Shown: positions 9,031 to 17,193 of the stretch, piece by piece
How the letters are laid out: the number at the start of each line of letters is the position of its first letter
Position numbering within the stretch: the first letter of the stretch is position 1
Origin: an uncultured Bacteroidota bacterium
GTDB lineage: Bacteria; Bacteroidota; Bacteroidia; Bacteroidales; UBA12481
NCBI GenBank assembly: GCA_903832165.1
Contig: CAILAQ010000507.1
Span: 1 to 30,552 of the forward strand
Direction of reading: 5' to 3'
Length of the DNA stretch: 30,552 nt
Position numbers and translations under genes: made by a program
The notes under the pieces: generated by a model
Seen by the model: only the letters and a program-made list of their open reading frames with translations
Database searches by the model: none
Told to the model about the DNA's origin: nothing

Positions 9031-9891
9031 CTAAAGACTGATCTTCAAATAGAATCCGCCCCCACCTGAACCGCATAATTTAATGGCATACCTGCCGGAA
9101 TCCAATCCTGATCTGGCTTCAGTAGCAATTTCCGGAGTAAAAAGGTTCGGAAACAGCTGTAGCTGGCATTCCGAGATATGGAGGATTTTTTCAAACAGCT
9201 GATCAAAATTTCCTTGCTCAATGGACTGGGTTATCTCATTAACCAGCGGAATATATCGATTTGAAAAGAGTTCGTTTTTAACAGCATCATTTAAATAGTC
9301 TGAAAGAAAATTTGTTACTCCAAATTTTGTCTTGCCTGGTATTCCGCTGTCGATGAGTTCGATATGTAAGTTTTTCCGAAGATCTTCCAATGAAATATCT
9401 GAGGTGGAAACTTTTCCCTTTCGTATAAAAACTGCTTTACCCAGATAGCTGACCAGAGGATCGATTCCGGAACTTTTAGAATGAAAGGCTGATTCAATAA
9501 ACGCCAGCTCGCTCCGTATCGCATCTGGATTGGTGAGCCTGTTCTTTTGGTAGGAACTGTATATCGATGCAGTCAGGGCTCCTGAACTTCCTGTCCCGTA
9601 ATTCCGGGGTATGTCGGATTGGAAGATAAGTCCGGCACTTACATCTGCAGCCAGTCGTTCAAAGTCAAGGATCCGGGCAGCCTCATCATGCTGCTGAGGT
9701 TCTCTGAGATAGTTCAGGAATTTCTGAAGGCCATAGTTGGAGTCGATAGCATCCTTTGAATTTACCCGGGTGGGCTCAGGAAATCCCAATCGCCCTGAGA
9801 ACTGATTCAACGGAAAAGCGCACGCATCGGATCCTGCGAGAATTGAATACTCGCCGAAGAGCAGAATTTTGGCAGGAAAGGACGGTTTCAT
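9031..9891 (-). CDS. Mevalonate kinase-like GHMP kinase
   Basis: This 286-residue protein is a GHMP-family kinase, predicted to phosphorylate mevalonate to 5-phosphomevalonate with ATP. Motif 1 is FPAKILLFGEYSILAGS at the N-terminus. Motif 2, the ATP loop, is NYGTGSSGALTAS. FHSKSSGIDPLVSYLG contains the Asp expected as catalytic base of mevalonate kinases. Motif 3 near the C-terminus is IKLCGSGGGGFYLKI. It is somewhat shorter than typical mevalonate kinases (about 300-330). It is the last gene of the operon, 9 bp after the decarboxylase. Assignment as mevalonate kinase rather than phosphomevalonate kinase rests on the GIDP motif and on the neighbouring GYDIA kinase being the better phosphomevalonate kinase candidate; the two roles could be swapped. 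Confidence 0.8.
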   Translation of the reverse strand: MKPSFPAKILLFGEYSILAGSDACAFPLNQFSGRLGFPEPTRVNSKDAIDSNYGLQKFLNYLREPQQHDEAARILDFERLAADVSAGLIFQSDIPRNYGTGSSGALTASIYSSYQKNRLTNPDAIRSELAFIESAFHSKSSGIDPLVSYLGKAVFIRKGKVSTSDISLEDLRKNLHIELIDSGIPGKTKFGVTNFLSDYLNDAVKNELFSNRYIPLVNEITQSIEQGNFDQLFEKILHISECQLQLFPNLFTPEIATEARSGLDSGRYAIKLCGSGGGGFYLKISL

Positions 9892-9900
9892 ATCAGGTGT

Positions 9901-10947
9901 TTAAACTCGGGGTTTCTCTTTACATCCGTCTCCGATCCGGTCGTCGATCCAATTGCTGTTTTCGCAGTACTGCAGCAGGGAGCCTTCAATAAACCTGCGG
10001 ATTTCTCCGGCTTCATCTTCCGGATAAAGCAAATGGATATTTGGGCCTGCATCGAGCGTAAAACAGAGGCTGCTGCCGGTATGGCTCCGATATTCACGGA
10101 TCCTTCGGATGATTGAAATAGTGCCCGGTTCCATGAGGATCGGACCCCCTGAGGATGCCTGTATCAGACCGTGAAGTGTCATGGCTTCTTCTTCAATTAT
10201 CCGCATGAATTCTTCCTGATTTCCGGACTTCAGGATGCCGATAAGCTTGTGCGTATTTTCCCCGGCACTTTTATACCGTTCTGCAGCATACGGATTTGAT
10301 TCCATCAGTCCGTGACCGGCTGAGCTTGATAAACTTTTTACGCCGGAGCTGACGATCAGGATGGCATCCCGATAGGTTTTAAATATCGGATGAACACGAT
10401 CGTTGATATTAATTGCAAATTCATTTGATGATCCTGCAACCGCCCCGGTGGCACCCCAGACGTTAAAGCCTCCAAAAACTGAACGGGCGGCACTGCCTGA
10501 GCCCAGCCGGGCGAGGGTAGAGGCATTCCGGTAAAACTCCAGGGGATCCGCCGGTTTCCCACTGATTTTTTCTTCAGCTCTTAAAAGACAGAGAACCATC
10601 GATGACATGAAGGATGCTGATGAAGAAATGCCGGAAGAATGAGGAAAATTATTGCTGCTTGAAATATCGAGATTGAAATTGCTTAAATATGGTAATATTT
10701 TGATAATCTTATCGATATAACTAAAAACCTTCCTTTCAAATAAAGGCTCCGGTTGTCCGTCGAACAAAAAGGAGTGTACCGGTGGGCCTGTAACCCTGGT
10801 CCATTTCATGACGGTTGTTGTGACGGAACGGGAAAGAGTCATGCTGACGGAGGGATTCTGTGGCAGCTGATCGCCCTGTTTACCCCAGTATTTTACAAGC
10901 GCGATGTTGGCGGGCGCGCACCAGATTGTTGAATTTTCGGATGTCAT
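9901..10947 (-). CDS. mvaD: Diphosphomevalonate decarboxylase
   Basis: This 348-residue cytoplasmic enzyme carries out the ATP-dependent decarboxylation of 5-diphosphomevalonate to isopentenyl diphosphate. Characteristic motifs are CAPANIALVKYWGKQ near residue 10, PQNPSVSMTLS, the ATP-binding loop NNFPHSSGISSSASFMSS, LARLGSGSAARSVFGGF in the middle and CFTLDAGPNIHLLYP near the C-terminus, where the Asp of DAGPN is the expected catalytic residue. The length is normal for the family. It starts 3 bp after the GYDIA kinase stop, so translation is probably coupled. The enzyme commits flux to IPP, completing the mevalonate route encoded by its neighbours. Confidence 0.95.
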   Translation of the reverse strand: MTSENSTIWCAPANIALVKYWGKQGDQLPQNPSVSMTLSRSVTTTVMKWTRVTGPPVHSFLFDGQPEPLFERKVFSYIDKIIKILPYLSNFNLDISSSNNFPHSSGISSSASFMSSMVLCLLRAEEKISGKPADPLEFYRNASTLARLGSGSAARSVFGGFNVWGATGAVAGSSNEFAININDRVHPIFKTYRDAILIVSSGVKSLSSSAGHGLMESNPYAAERYKSAGENTHKLIGILKSGNQEEFMRIIEEEAMTLHGLIQASSGGPILMEPGTISIIRRIREYRSHTGSSLCFTLDAGPNIHLLYPEDEAGEIRRFIEGSLLQYCENSNWIDDRIGDGCKEKPRV

Positions 10948-10950
10948 CAG

Positions 10951-11883
10951 TTATCGGATTATTTCGTTCCAGGAAAACGCCACGGTGTAGCCTCTTTCAT
11001 CAAAATAGCGTTTGGTTTTCATGTAATCATTGGCTGAAGAAGCCATGATAAAATCACCTCCCCAGGCACCAAGAGATTTGACAGAACCGTCAAAATCAGG
11101 GAAAAGCAGCTCCTTTACGGGTTGTCTTTTAAGAATATTTCCCATGATGGATTCATGCCGGTCAATGAGGTTGTTGAAATGTTCAAGGCTTACAGAAGCA
11201 GCCATTTGCTCAGAAATTGCACTCACCTCTTTAATTTGGGTGTTCAGGTGTGCCTGATCAGGAATAAAGCGGTTGATTTCAACCGGAGTGTCCTGCTTTG
11301 ATCCCAGGTAGATAAACACAAGGTGGTCGCTGAATCCGGGATTAAAGCGGATGGATTCAATTTCGGGATTCCCGATAGTCAGCCGGTAGAATAATGGGGT
11401 TTCCGATCTGGCGCAGGCAATGTCATAGCCCGAGCCTTCCGAGATTAAACTATTGAGTTCAAAAGGATCGATTTCAGCCCACCAGGCAACATTTGATATC
11501 AGGGTTGAACTGGATCCCCATCCCCAATCCCGATTAAAGTCCAGCTGGTTTTTTGCTGAATAGGTGCCCGGAACCACCAGAAATGCAGGGTTAAGGTTGC
11601 GTGCAGCATTGAGTAAATCCAAGAGTTTTATGGCGATTTTATCATTGCTTGTTTTTTTGATAATCAGGCTCTTGTTGAGAGAAAATTCTGCGTCGAACCA
11701 GGTTTCGGCGCCGTCCGAGGCTGACCATTTTATCAGGGTTTCTGCACCGGAAGAATACTCAATTTCCAATGTCTGGCCTTTGCGCAGCGGCAATGCCAGT
11801 GCTTTGGCTCCCTTAAGAACCAGGTATTCTCCGGTGAGCAGCAGCTTTCCGTTGGAATGAAATATGTGATGGTAAGGTTTTAT
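10951..11883 (-). CDS. GYDIA-family GHMP kinase, probable phosphomevalonate kinase; no canonical start codon
   Basis: The frame encodes the family N-terminus HSNGKLLLTGEYLVLKGAKA (about 11800-11859), then NRDWGWGSSSTLISN as ATP loop, GSGYDIACAR and GAWGGDFIMAS as the C-terminal motif. GSGYDIA resembles the GSGxDV motif of bacterial phosphomevalonate kinases, so conversion of phosphomevalonate to diphosphomevalonate is the likely role; this fills the one step otherwise missing from the operon. No ATG, GTG or TTG occurs between the in-frame stop at 11887-11889 and SNGK. The only plausible initiators are ATA at 11881-11883 (MKPYHHIFHSNGK, 310 residues) or ATA at 11863-11865 (MFHSNGK, 304 residues). 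The first TTG (11793) would delete the conserved substrate/ATP motif. Either an AUA start is used or there is an assembly error. The coordinates give the longest option. Confidence 0.8.
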   Translation of the reverse strand: MKPYHHIFHSNGKLLLTGEYLVLKGAKALALPLRKGQTLEIEYSSGAETLIKWSASDGAETWFDAEFSLNKSLIIKKTSNDKIAIKLLDLLNAARNLNPAFLVVPGTYSAKNQLDFNRDWGWGSSSTLISNVAWWAEIDPFELNSLISEGSGYDIACARSETPLFYRLTIGNPEIESIRFNPGFSDHLVFIYLGSKQDTPVEINRFIPDQAHLNTQIKEVSAISEQMAASVSLEHFNNLIDRHESIMGNILKRQPVKELLFPDFDGSVKSLGAWGGDFIMASSANDYMKTKRYFDERGYTVAFSWNEIIR

Positions 11884-11898
11884 GGTTTATGGTTTCAG

Positions 11899-13098
11899 TT
11901 ATTGAGATTGCTTGCGGTGGTGCAAGGGCAGGTGACCAGCCTGAATTCCGGTGGTTGTCAAAGCTTTCAAAGCGGCAAAATTATTAGCCAACCCTGCAGA
12001 TGCCGCAATTTGCATCAGTTCACCTGCATGGGGATTTCCAAGAATTTTGAGTGATGCTGCAGCCAGCGGGTGGCTCTTGGTTAATCCGCCAACGGTTCCG
12101 ATGGCCATGGGAACCTCGAGAGTATATCGAAATATATTATTATCGGTTGATATCCTTGTGAGACCGGAGTAGTGGCCCCCGAGTGAGGCATAAGCATGGC
12201 CGGCTGCTTCAACGGCGCGAAAGTCATTGGCTGTGGCCAGAATTACCGCATCTATCCCGTTGTAAATGCCTTTATTATGAGTAACAGCACGGTAGGGGTC
12301 GATCTTGGCTATTTGCACTCCAAGCGAGAATCTTCGGGCAAAATCAGCGGGATCATCAACTCCCCTGATTCCTGCGAGCTCAGGGATGGTGCATTCAACG
12401 GTGCACTCGACCCTGCAGTCGGGAGTGTGATTGGAAAGGATAGACATGATCACCTCGGGATTGTTACCATCGTTAATAAATTCATTCAATGCGCTGCCAA
12501 GATCAGCTGCCATGCTTTCGAGACATGAATTAATGAAATTGGCGCCCATGGAATCCGCAGTCAGAAACGACACCCTGATCTGGTAATATCCTTCAATCAG
12601 ATGGGTGAGGTTAATCAGCTCAATGCCGGTGATTCCGCCGCCACGATTCTCCATGCCCTCTGTCAGAGGCCCGGAGGAGGATCTCATCCTGGAGAAGATC
12701 GCCGGGGATGCACTCTTAATCTGGTCGGGATTTCCCAACCAGATGAAATGGATCTGTCCAATTTTAGTTTCGCTGATAACTCTGGTTCTGAAGCCTCCCC
12801 TTTCGGCCCAGAAACGGGCACTCCACGAGGCTGCAGCCACCACTGAACTTTCTTCCGTAACCATCGGAACGGCATATTCCCTGCCATTAATCAGGAAGCC
12901 GGGGGCAATGCTGTACGGGAGCGGAAAAGTGGAAACAACATTCTCTGTCAGATGCTCAAAAAGTGATGCCACCAATGGATCTTGCGGCTGAAAGGAGACC
13001 AGCAGATGGAGCGTTTCCTTATCCAAAAGTCCTTCTTCAACCAGCTTTTGCAGCTTGTCGGAAGTGCCAAGTTTTGAGAATCCTGTATGCCGCCCCAA
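11899..13098 (-). CDS. mvaA: Hydroxymethylglutaryl-CoA reductase, class II
   Basis: This 399-residue enzyme reduces HMG-CoA to mevalonate with two NAD(P)H. Key residues are visible: the catalytic Glu in VPMVTEESS (E82/E83), DSMGANFINS (182-191), Lys276 in THNKGIYNGIDAV, Asp292 in ATANDFRAV (same 16-residue spacing as Lys267-Asp283 of the Pseudomonas mevalonii enzyme) and His389 in GIQAGHLPLH. No membrane domain is present, which fits the bacterial class II form. The start is a TTG at 13096-13098, preceded at good spacing by GGAGG that lies inside the last codons of the isomerase gene, so a TTG start is well supported. Class II enzymes can in principle run in either direction, but the downstream kinases and decarboxylase point to mevalonate synthesis. 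Confidence 0.95.
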   Translation of the reverse strand: MGRHTGFSKLGTSDKLQKLVEEGLLDKETLHLLVSFQPQDPLVASLFEHLTENVVSTFPLPYSIAPGFLINGREYAVPMVTEESSVVAAASWSARFWAERGGFRTRVISETKIGQIHFIWLGNPDQIKSASPAIFSRMRSSSGPLTEGMENRGGGITGIELINLTHLIEGYYQIRVSFLTADSMGANFINSCLESMAADLGSALNEFINDGNNPEVIMSILSNHTPDCRVECTVECTIPELAGIRGVDDPADFARRFSLGVQIAKIDPYRAVTHNKGIYNGIDAVILATANDFRAVEAAGHAYASLGGHYSGLTRISTDNNIFRYTLEVPMAIGTVGGLTKSHPLAAASLKILGNPHAGELMQIAASAGLANNFAALKALTTTGIQAGHLPLHHRKQSQ

Positions 13099-13100
13099 TT

Positions 13101-14102
13101 TTAATCCTCCGTTAAAGTGAGGTAAGCAAAAGCGATTTCCAATCCTCGGATCTGATTGAGTGTAAATTCCCTCAGCGTTTCATAATCTTCCCGGGCATAT
13201 TTCAGAAACATGGATGCCTGGCCGTAAATTGCGGGAACCTGGCTCTTCCGGATAAAATAATAGCCATCCAGAAAGGTTTTTATTCCTCCCGATATGATGA
13301 TCTGCTTAACCGGTAATTTCTTGTTTTCATGCACCAGCTTGTTCAGTGAACCGAGCATGACGTCAGCATCATTCCCGATGAGTGACAGAGGTTCGAGCAT
13401 TTGCCGGATCTGCTGGTTACTGCGCTGCAGCTCCAGACTGGCAAAGTTGGTACCGCCGAAAGCGGCAAATTCAACAGCCTCCAGTGGCAGCGACATTAAC
13501 TGGCGAAGGCTTTCGGGTCCCATGCCCTGGCCCACCTCTTTCACGATGACCGGAAAATTCACCTGCTCAATAAATTCTTTAATAATATCTATAGGTTTCT
13601 GCAGGATGACCTCACCTTCGGGTTGAAGCCATTCCTGAAGAGGATTTACGTGAATTATCAATCCGTCGGCTTCCAGGCGGTCAACCATTTCGGAAATTCG
13701 GTCGACTGTGTTGTTTGCCAACGACTTGCCAATCTGAACGATTCCCAGATTTGCATAAAAGGGTACCTCATCGCCTAAATATTTCCTGAGCAGAAAATGT
13801 TCAGGATACAAATTATCTTCCAGTAAGGTACGACAGGATCCGAGACCCATCCCCAGGCCAAATTCATTGCATACCCTGGCCAGGTTGCGGTTTATCAGCA
13901 TGGAAGCTTCAGTGCCGCCTGTCATGCTGGAAATCCAGATCGGAACCCTCATGGTTTTGCCCAGAAAGGGGAAAGGCTTTAATATTCCCTGCGGATGGGC
14001 GCTCAGCAAAGGTTCGTAATTAAACCGGGTGTCCCTGGTTTCACGTAATGTTTGCGATTGCAGCGCCAGATCGATGTGTGCTTTTTTCTTGTCAGCTGAC
14101 AT
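13101..14102 (-). CDS. fni: Type 2 isopentenyl-diphosphate delta-isomerase
   Basis: This FMN-dependent TIM-barrel enzyme of 333 residues interconverts IPP and DMAPP. Visible signatures are KKAHIDLAL at the start, RFNYEPLLSAHPQG, PIWISSMTGGTEASMLINRN, GLGMGLGSCRTLLED, LIIHVNPLQEWLQPEG and PVIVKEVGQGMGPESLRQL. The ATG at 14102 gives MSADKKKAHIDLAL; a TTG nine bases further upstream (14111) is in frame but less likely. It starts 9 bp after the acyl-CoA dehydrogenase stop, and its last codons contain the Shine-Dalgarno sequence for HMG-CoA reductase, indicating coupled translation. It physically joins the leucine half and the mevalonate half of the operon. Confidence 0.94.
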   Translation of the reverse strand: MSADKKKAHIDLALQSQTLRETRDTRFNYEPLLSAHPQGILKPFPFLGKTMRVPIWISSMTGGTEASMLINRNLARVCNEFGLGMGLGSCRTLLEDNLYPEHFLLRKYLGDEVPFYANLGIVQIGKSLANNTVDRISEMVDRLEADGLIIHVNPLQEWLQPEGEVILQKPIDIIKEFIEQVNFPVIVKEVGQGMGPESLRQLMSLPLEAVEFAAFGGTNFASLELQRSNQQIRQMLEPLSLIGNDADVMLGSLNKLVHENKKLPVKQIIISGGIKTFLDGYYFIRKSQVPAIYGQASMFLKYAREDYETLREFTLNQIRGLEIAFAYLTLTED

Positions 14103-14111
14103 TTTGTTCAA

Positions 14112-15275
14112 TTATTTTATTCCTATGTGTCGGGATATGACTAGTTTGAGAATTTCTGATGTGCCTTCACCAATCTGAAGAATCCGCTGATCACGGTAAA
14201 AACGCTCGATAGGACTCTCCTTGATCAGGCCGTAGGCACCATGGATCTGGAGAGATTCGTCCGCAATTTCTTTCGCAATTTCAGAGCAATAGAGTTTAGC
14301 CATAGCAGCTTCTTTTCCAAAAGGAAGCTTTTGGTCCTTCTGCCAGCAAGCCTTATAAAGCATATTTCTTGCCAATTCGAGTTTCAATGCCATATCGGCC
14401 AGCTTAAATGAGATTGCCTGGAATTTGGAAATCGACTTGCCAAACTGGACCCTTTTCTCTGCATAGGTCATGGCCATCTCAAAAGCCCCCTGTGCCAGCC
14501 CAAGCCCCATTGCTGCAATCGAAAGCCTTCCTGAATCAAGAGTTTCCAGCATGATGTGCGGTCCCTGACCAGGCTGTCCGAGTGTATTGGAGATTGGCAC
14601 CCGGCAATTATTAAAATATAGTTTACCTGTATCTGCAGCGCGCCACACCATTTTGTTGGTGATCGGCTCACACGAATATCCGGGCGCGTCACGCTCAACC
14701 ATGATCACGGTAAGCTCTTTCCTTCCGTCCTTCATTCCAGTAACAGCCTGAATGGTTGCTCCGGCCGATAGTGAGGAGGCTGAATTGGTAATGAATATTT
14801 TCTGCCCGTTGATTACCCAGTCATTGCCATCCCTGATAGCTTCAGTCTCGGTATTATTTGCATCGGAACCTGCATTGCGCTCTGTCAACCCGAAAGCCCA
14901 GAGTCTGGAACCGCTGAGCAGTCCCGGAAGAAACTTCTGCCGTTGCTCTTCAGTTCCGTATTTCACAATCGGAGCCAATCCCAGCGAATTCTGTGCGGCA
15001 ATTGTTGCCGCCTGTGATCCGTCAATACGGGCTAGTTCTTCAACAGCAATTATATAAGATAGCGTATCAAGATCGGATCCGCCATATTTTCCGGGTACTG
15101 TCATGCCGAGTAGGCCGAGCTTTCCCATAGCAGAGGTCAGCTCCTCAGAAAAAGTTCCGGTCGCGTCCAGTCCGGCAGCTTTGGGGCCGACCGAATTTTC
15201 CGCGAAATCCCTGATTTTCAGTCTGAAATTCTCATGTTCAGCGGTAATCAGTGGATTTATATAGATGTAAGTCAT
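14112..15275 (-). CDS. Acyl-CoA dehydrogenase, candidate isovaleryl-CoA oxidation step
   Basis: This 387-residue FAD flavoenzyme introduces a C2-C3 double bond into an acyl-CoA and passes electrons to ETF. Motifs are LWAFGLTERNAGSDAN, WVINGQKIFITNS, YAEKRVQFGKSISKFQAI, LQIHGAYGLIKESPIERFYRD and IGEGTSEI. By context it should oxidise isovaleryl-CoA to 3-methylcrotonyl-CoA. However, the catalytic base appears at the common position (E370 in GEGTSEI). Authentic isovaleryl-CoA dehydrogenase instead uses a Glu in the LDLERL helix, where this protein has Gly (LDSGRL, G249). Substrate is therefore inferred from context only; short or other branched acyl-CoAs remain possible. The ATG at 15275 gives MTYIYINPLITAEH; a TTG at 15299 is in frame but would overlap MCC alpha. 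Confidence 0.88.
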   Translation of the reverse strand: MTYIYINPLITAEHENFRLKIRDFAENSVGPKAAGLDATGTFSEELTSAMGKLGLLGMTVPGKYGGSDLDTLSYIIAVEELARIDGSQAATIAAQNSLGLAPIVKYGTEEQRQKFLPGLLSGSRLWAFGLTERNAGSDANNTETEAIRDGNDWVINGQKIFITNSASSLSAGATIQAVTGMKDGRKELTVIMVERDAPGYSCEPITNKMVWRAADTGKLYFNNCRVPISNTLGQPGQGPHIMLETLDSGRLSIAAMGLGLAQGAFEMAMTYAEKRVQFGKSISKFQAISFKLADMALKLELARNMLYKACWQKDQKLPFGKEAAMAKLYCSEIAKEIADESLQIHGAYGLIKESPIERFYRDQRILQIGEGTSEILKLVISRHIGIK

Positions 15276-15285
15276 TGTTCGTTTT

Positions 15286-17193
15286 TTAATTAATGTCAAT
15301 TTCCATGATCACCTCATTCAGTCTTACTTGTTGCCCCTCCTTTGCACGGATTGCGCCGATTCTGCCTGTCGTTGCTGCAAGCAGGAGGCTTTCCGTTTTC
15401 ATCGATTCAATAATGGCCACGATATCTCCCTTGGAAACCATCTCTCCCTGATTCACTGTAAACCGGATCAATATTCCTGGTATGGGCGCAAAAACGAGTG
15501 ATTCAACCAACTCTTTTTGCTTATCACCCATATCTGGCCGGTTGCCGGGTATTCTTGTCAGTGCAGGTTCTGTGAGCTGATAGGTAAATCCTTCAGCTGA
15601 TAACCATACTGACTTGTCGGGATGTATGAAACAAGTAACCCTGCCATTTGGTTCTTGACAAATCAATTCTGGCGTAAAACGACGTATTTTACCGTTATAT
15701 TCAAATGTTTTACTTCTTATTTGCCGCCAAAACCCTTCGGTTGACCATGGATTTATTGCAGAATCGATATTGCAATTCTTTGGTGAGGTAAGTGTTAGGA
15801 ATGCAGCTTCGTACACAGAATCAGGCACCACCGATTTGTTGGTTTGAATGGCATGATTTATTCTTTCCGCATGTTGTTCAATAAAGCCGGTGCTGAAGGA
15901 CAAGTCAGTAAAATCCGGATGCCGCAGGATTTCTCGGATGAAATCTCTGGTAGTTTCCACTCCATGTACAATAATCTGATCCAGGGCTGTATGCATCTTT
16001 TTCATAGCCTTCAGACGATCCTGGTCATGCACGATAACTTTTGCAATCATGGAATCAAACCTGGGGGAGACCTCAAAACCGGCACCAACGGCATGTTCAA
16101 CACGGATGCCATCACCTGTGGGAATACCGAAATGAGATACTTTTCCAGGTCTGGGATCGAATCCTGAAGCCGGATCTTCCGCGCATATGCGGCATTCAAT
16201 GGAATGACCCGCTGGTCTGATATCCGATTGATTCATGGAGAGCCTTTCTCCTGCAGCCACACGTATCTGTTCTGTCACCAGATCAATTCCTGTAACCATT
16301 TCGGTAACCGGGTGCTCCACCTGAATTCGGGTATTCATCTCCATGAAATAGTGATTTCCGAAAGAATCCAGCAGAAATTCCACCGTTCCCGCGCTATCAT
16401 ATCCGGAGACTTTTGCCAGTCTTACTGCATCTGAGAGAATTCTGTTCCGTTGCTCTTCGCTCAAAGAAGGCGAAGGACACTCTTCGATGATTTTCTGATA
16501 ACGGCGCTGAATGGTGCACTCCCGTTCAAACAGATGAACCAGGTTGCCCTGTTTGTCGCCGATGACCTGCACTTCAATATGCTTTGCTTTTTCGATGTAT
16601 TGCTCAATAAAAACAAAGGGATCCCCAAAGAAATGCGCTGCCTCAAGTGAAGCGATTTCAACTTGTTGCTTAAACTGACCGGGATCCTTTATGATTCGCA
16701 TGCCTCGCCCGCCGCCACCACTGACAGCTTTTACCAGAACCGGCCAGGCAAACCGGGAAACCATTTTTAATAATTCAGCCGGCGTTCCGCTGATGGCCTC
16801 CAAAACTGGCACTCCTGCAGATATTGCATGAATTCGCGAAGATTCCTTGCCCGACATTCGCATCATAACTTCGGGTGAAGGACCAATCCAGATTATATTA
16901 TTTTCAATGCATTGGCGGGCAAATTCCACGTTCTCAGCCAGGAATCCATAGCCCGGGTGTATGGCATCGGCCCCGCACTTTTTTGCGATTTGGATAATCT
17001 GATCACCGTTCAGATAAGTTGAGGTTAAACCCGAGCCTGACAATTTATGCTTCTCAACAGGGGTTTCCAGATAGTCGAGTCCGTAATCCGCCTCTGACCA
17101 GATAACAGCAGGCACAATACCAAGCTGATCAGCGGATCTGATGATTCGGTTCACGATTTCTCCCCGGTTGGCAATGAGTATTTTCCTGATCAT
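15286..17193 (-). CDS. Acyl-CoA carboxylase biotin subunit (methylcrotonyl-CoA carboxylase alpha)
   Basis: This 635-residue protein combines biotin carboxylase and biotin carrier domains. The biotin carboxylase part (about 1-445) starts MIRKILIANRGEI and contains HPGYGFLAEN, the ATP-grasp glycine loop SGGGGRGM (158-165), RECTIQRRYQK and MEMNTRIQVEHPVTE (284-298). The middle linker (about 450-560) fits the BT region of methylcrotonyl-CoA carboxylases. The C-terminal ~75 residues are the biotinyl domain, with the target Lys599 in ESMKTE. The usual sequence is AMKM or VMKM, so this carrier motif is a variant. It forms the carboxylase with the beta subunit encoded two genes upstream, converting 3-methylcrotonyl-CoA to 3-methylglutaconyl-CoA. 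Its ATG overlaps the hydratase stop (ATGA). Acetyl- or propionyl-CoA carboxylase activity is a less likely alternative, given the partners. Confidence 0.9.
   Translation of the reverse strand: MIRKILIANRGEIVNRIIRSADQLGIVPAVIWSEADYGLDYLETPVEKHKLSGSGLTSTYLNGDQIIQIAKKCGADAIHPGYGFLAENVEFARQCIENNIIWIGPSPEVMMRMSGKESSRIHAISAGVPVLEAISGTPAELLKMVSRFAWPVLVKAVSGGGGRGMRIIKDPGQFKQQVEIASLEAAHFFGDPFVFIEQYIEKAKHIEVQVIGDKQGNLVHLFERECTIQRRYQKIIEECPSPSLSEEQRNRILSDAVRLAKVSGYDSAGTVEFLLDSFGNHYFMEMNTRIQVEHPVTEMVTGIDLVTEQIRVAAGERLSMNQSDIRPAGHSIECRICAEDPASGFDPRPGKVSHFGIPTGDGIRVEHAVGAGFEVSPRFDSMIAKVIVHDQDRLKAMKKMHTALDQIIVHGVETTRDFIREILRHPDFTDLSFSTGFIEQHAERINHAIQTNKSVVPDSVYEAAFLTLTSPKNCNIDSAINPWSTEGFWRQIRSKTFEYNGKIRRFTPELICQEPNGRVTCFIHPDKSVWLSAEGFTYQLTEPALTRIPGNRPDMGDKQKELVESLVFAPIPGILIRFTVNQGEMVSKGDIVAIIESMKTESLLLAATTGRIGAIRAKEGQQVRLNEVIMEIDIN

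Noticed and set aside
14752..15057. Open frames opposite the operon genes and elsewhere (for example plus strand 14752-15057, 18646-19074, 12196-12528)
   Set aside because: They are antisense to well-supported enzymes, have no recognisable domains and no ribosome-binding sites.
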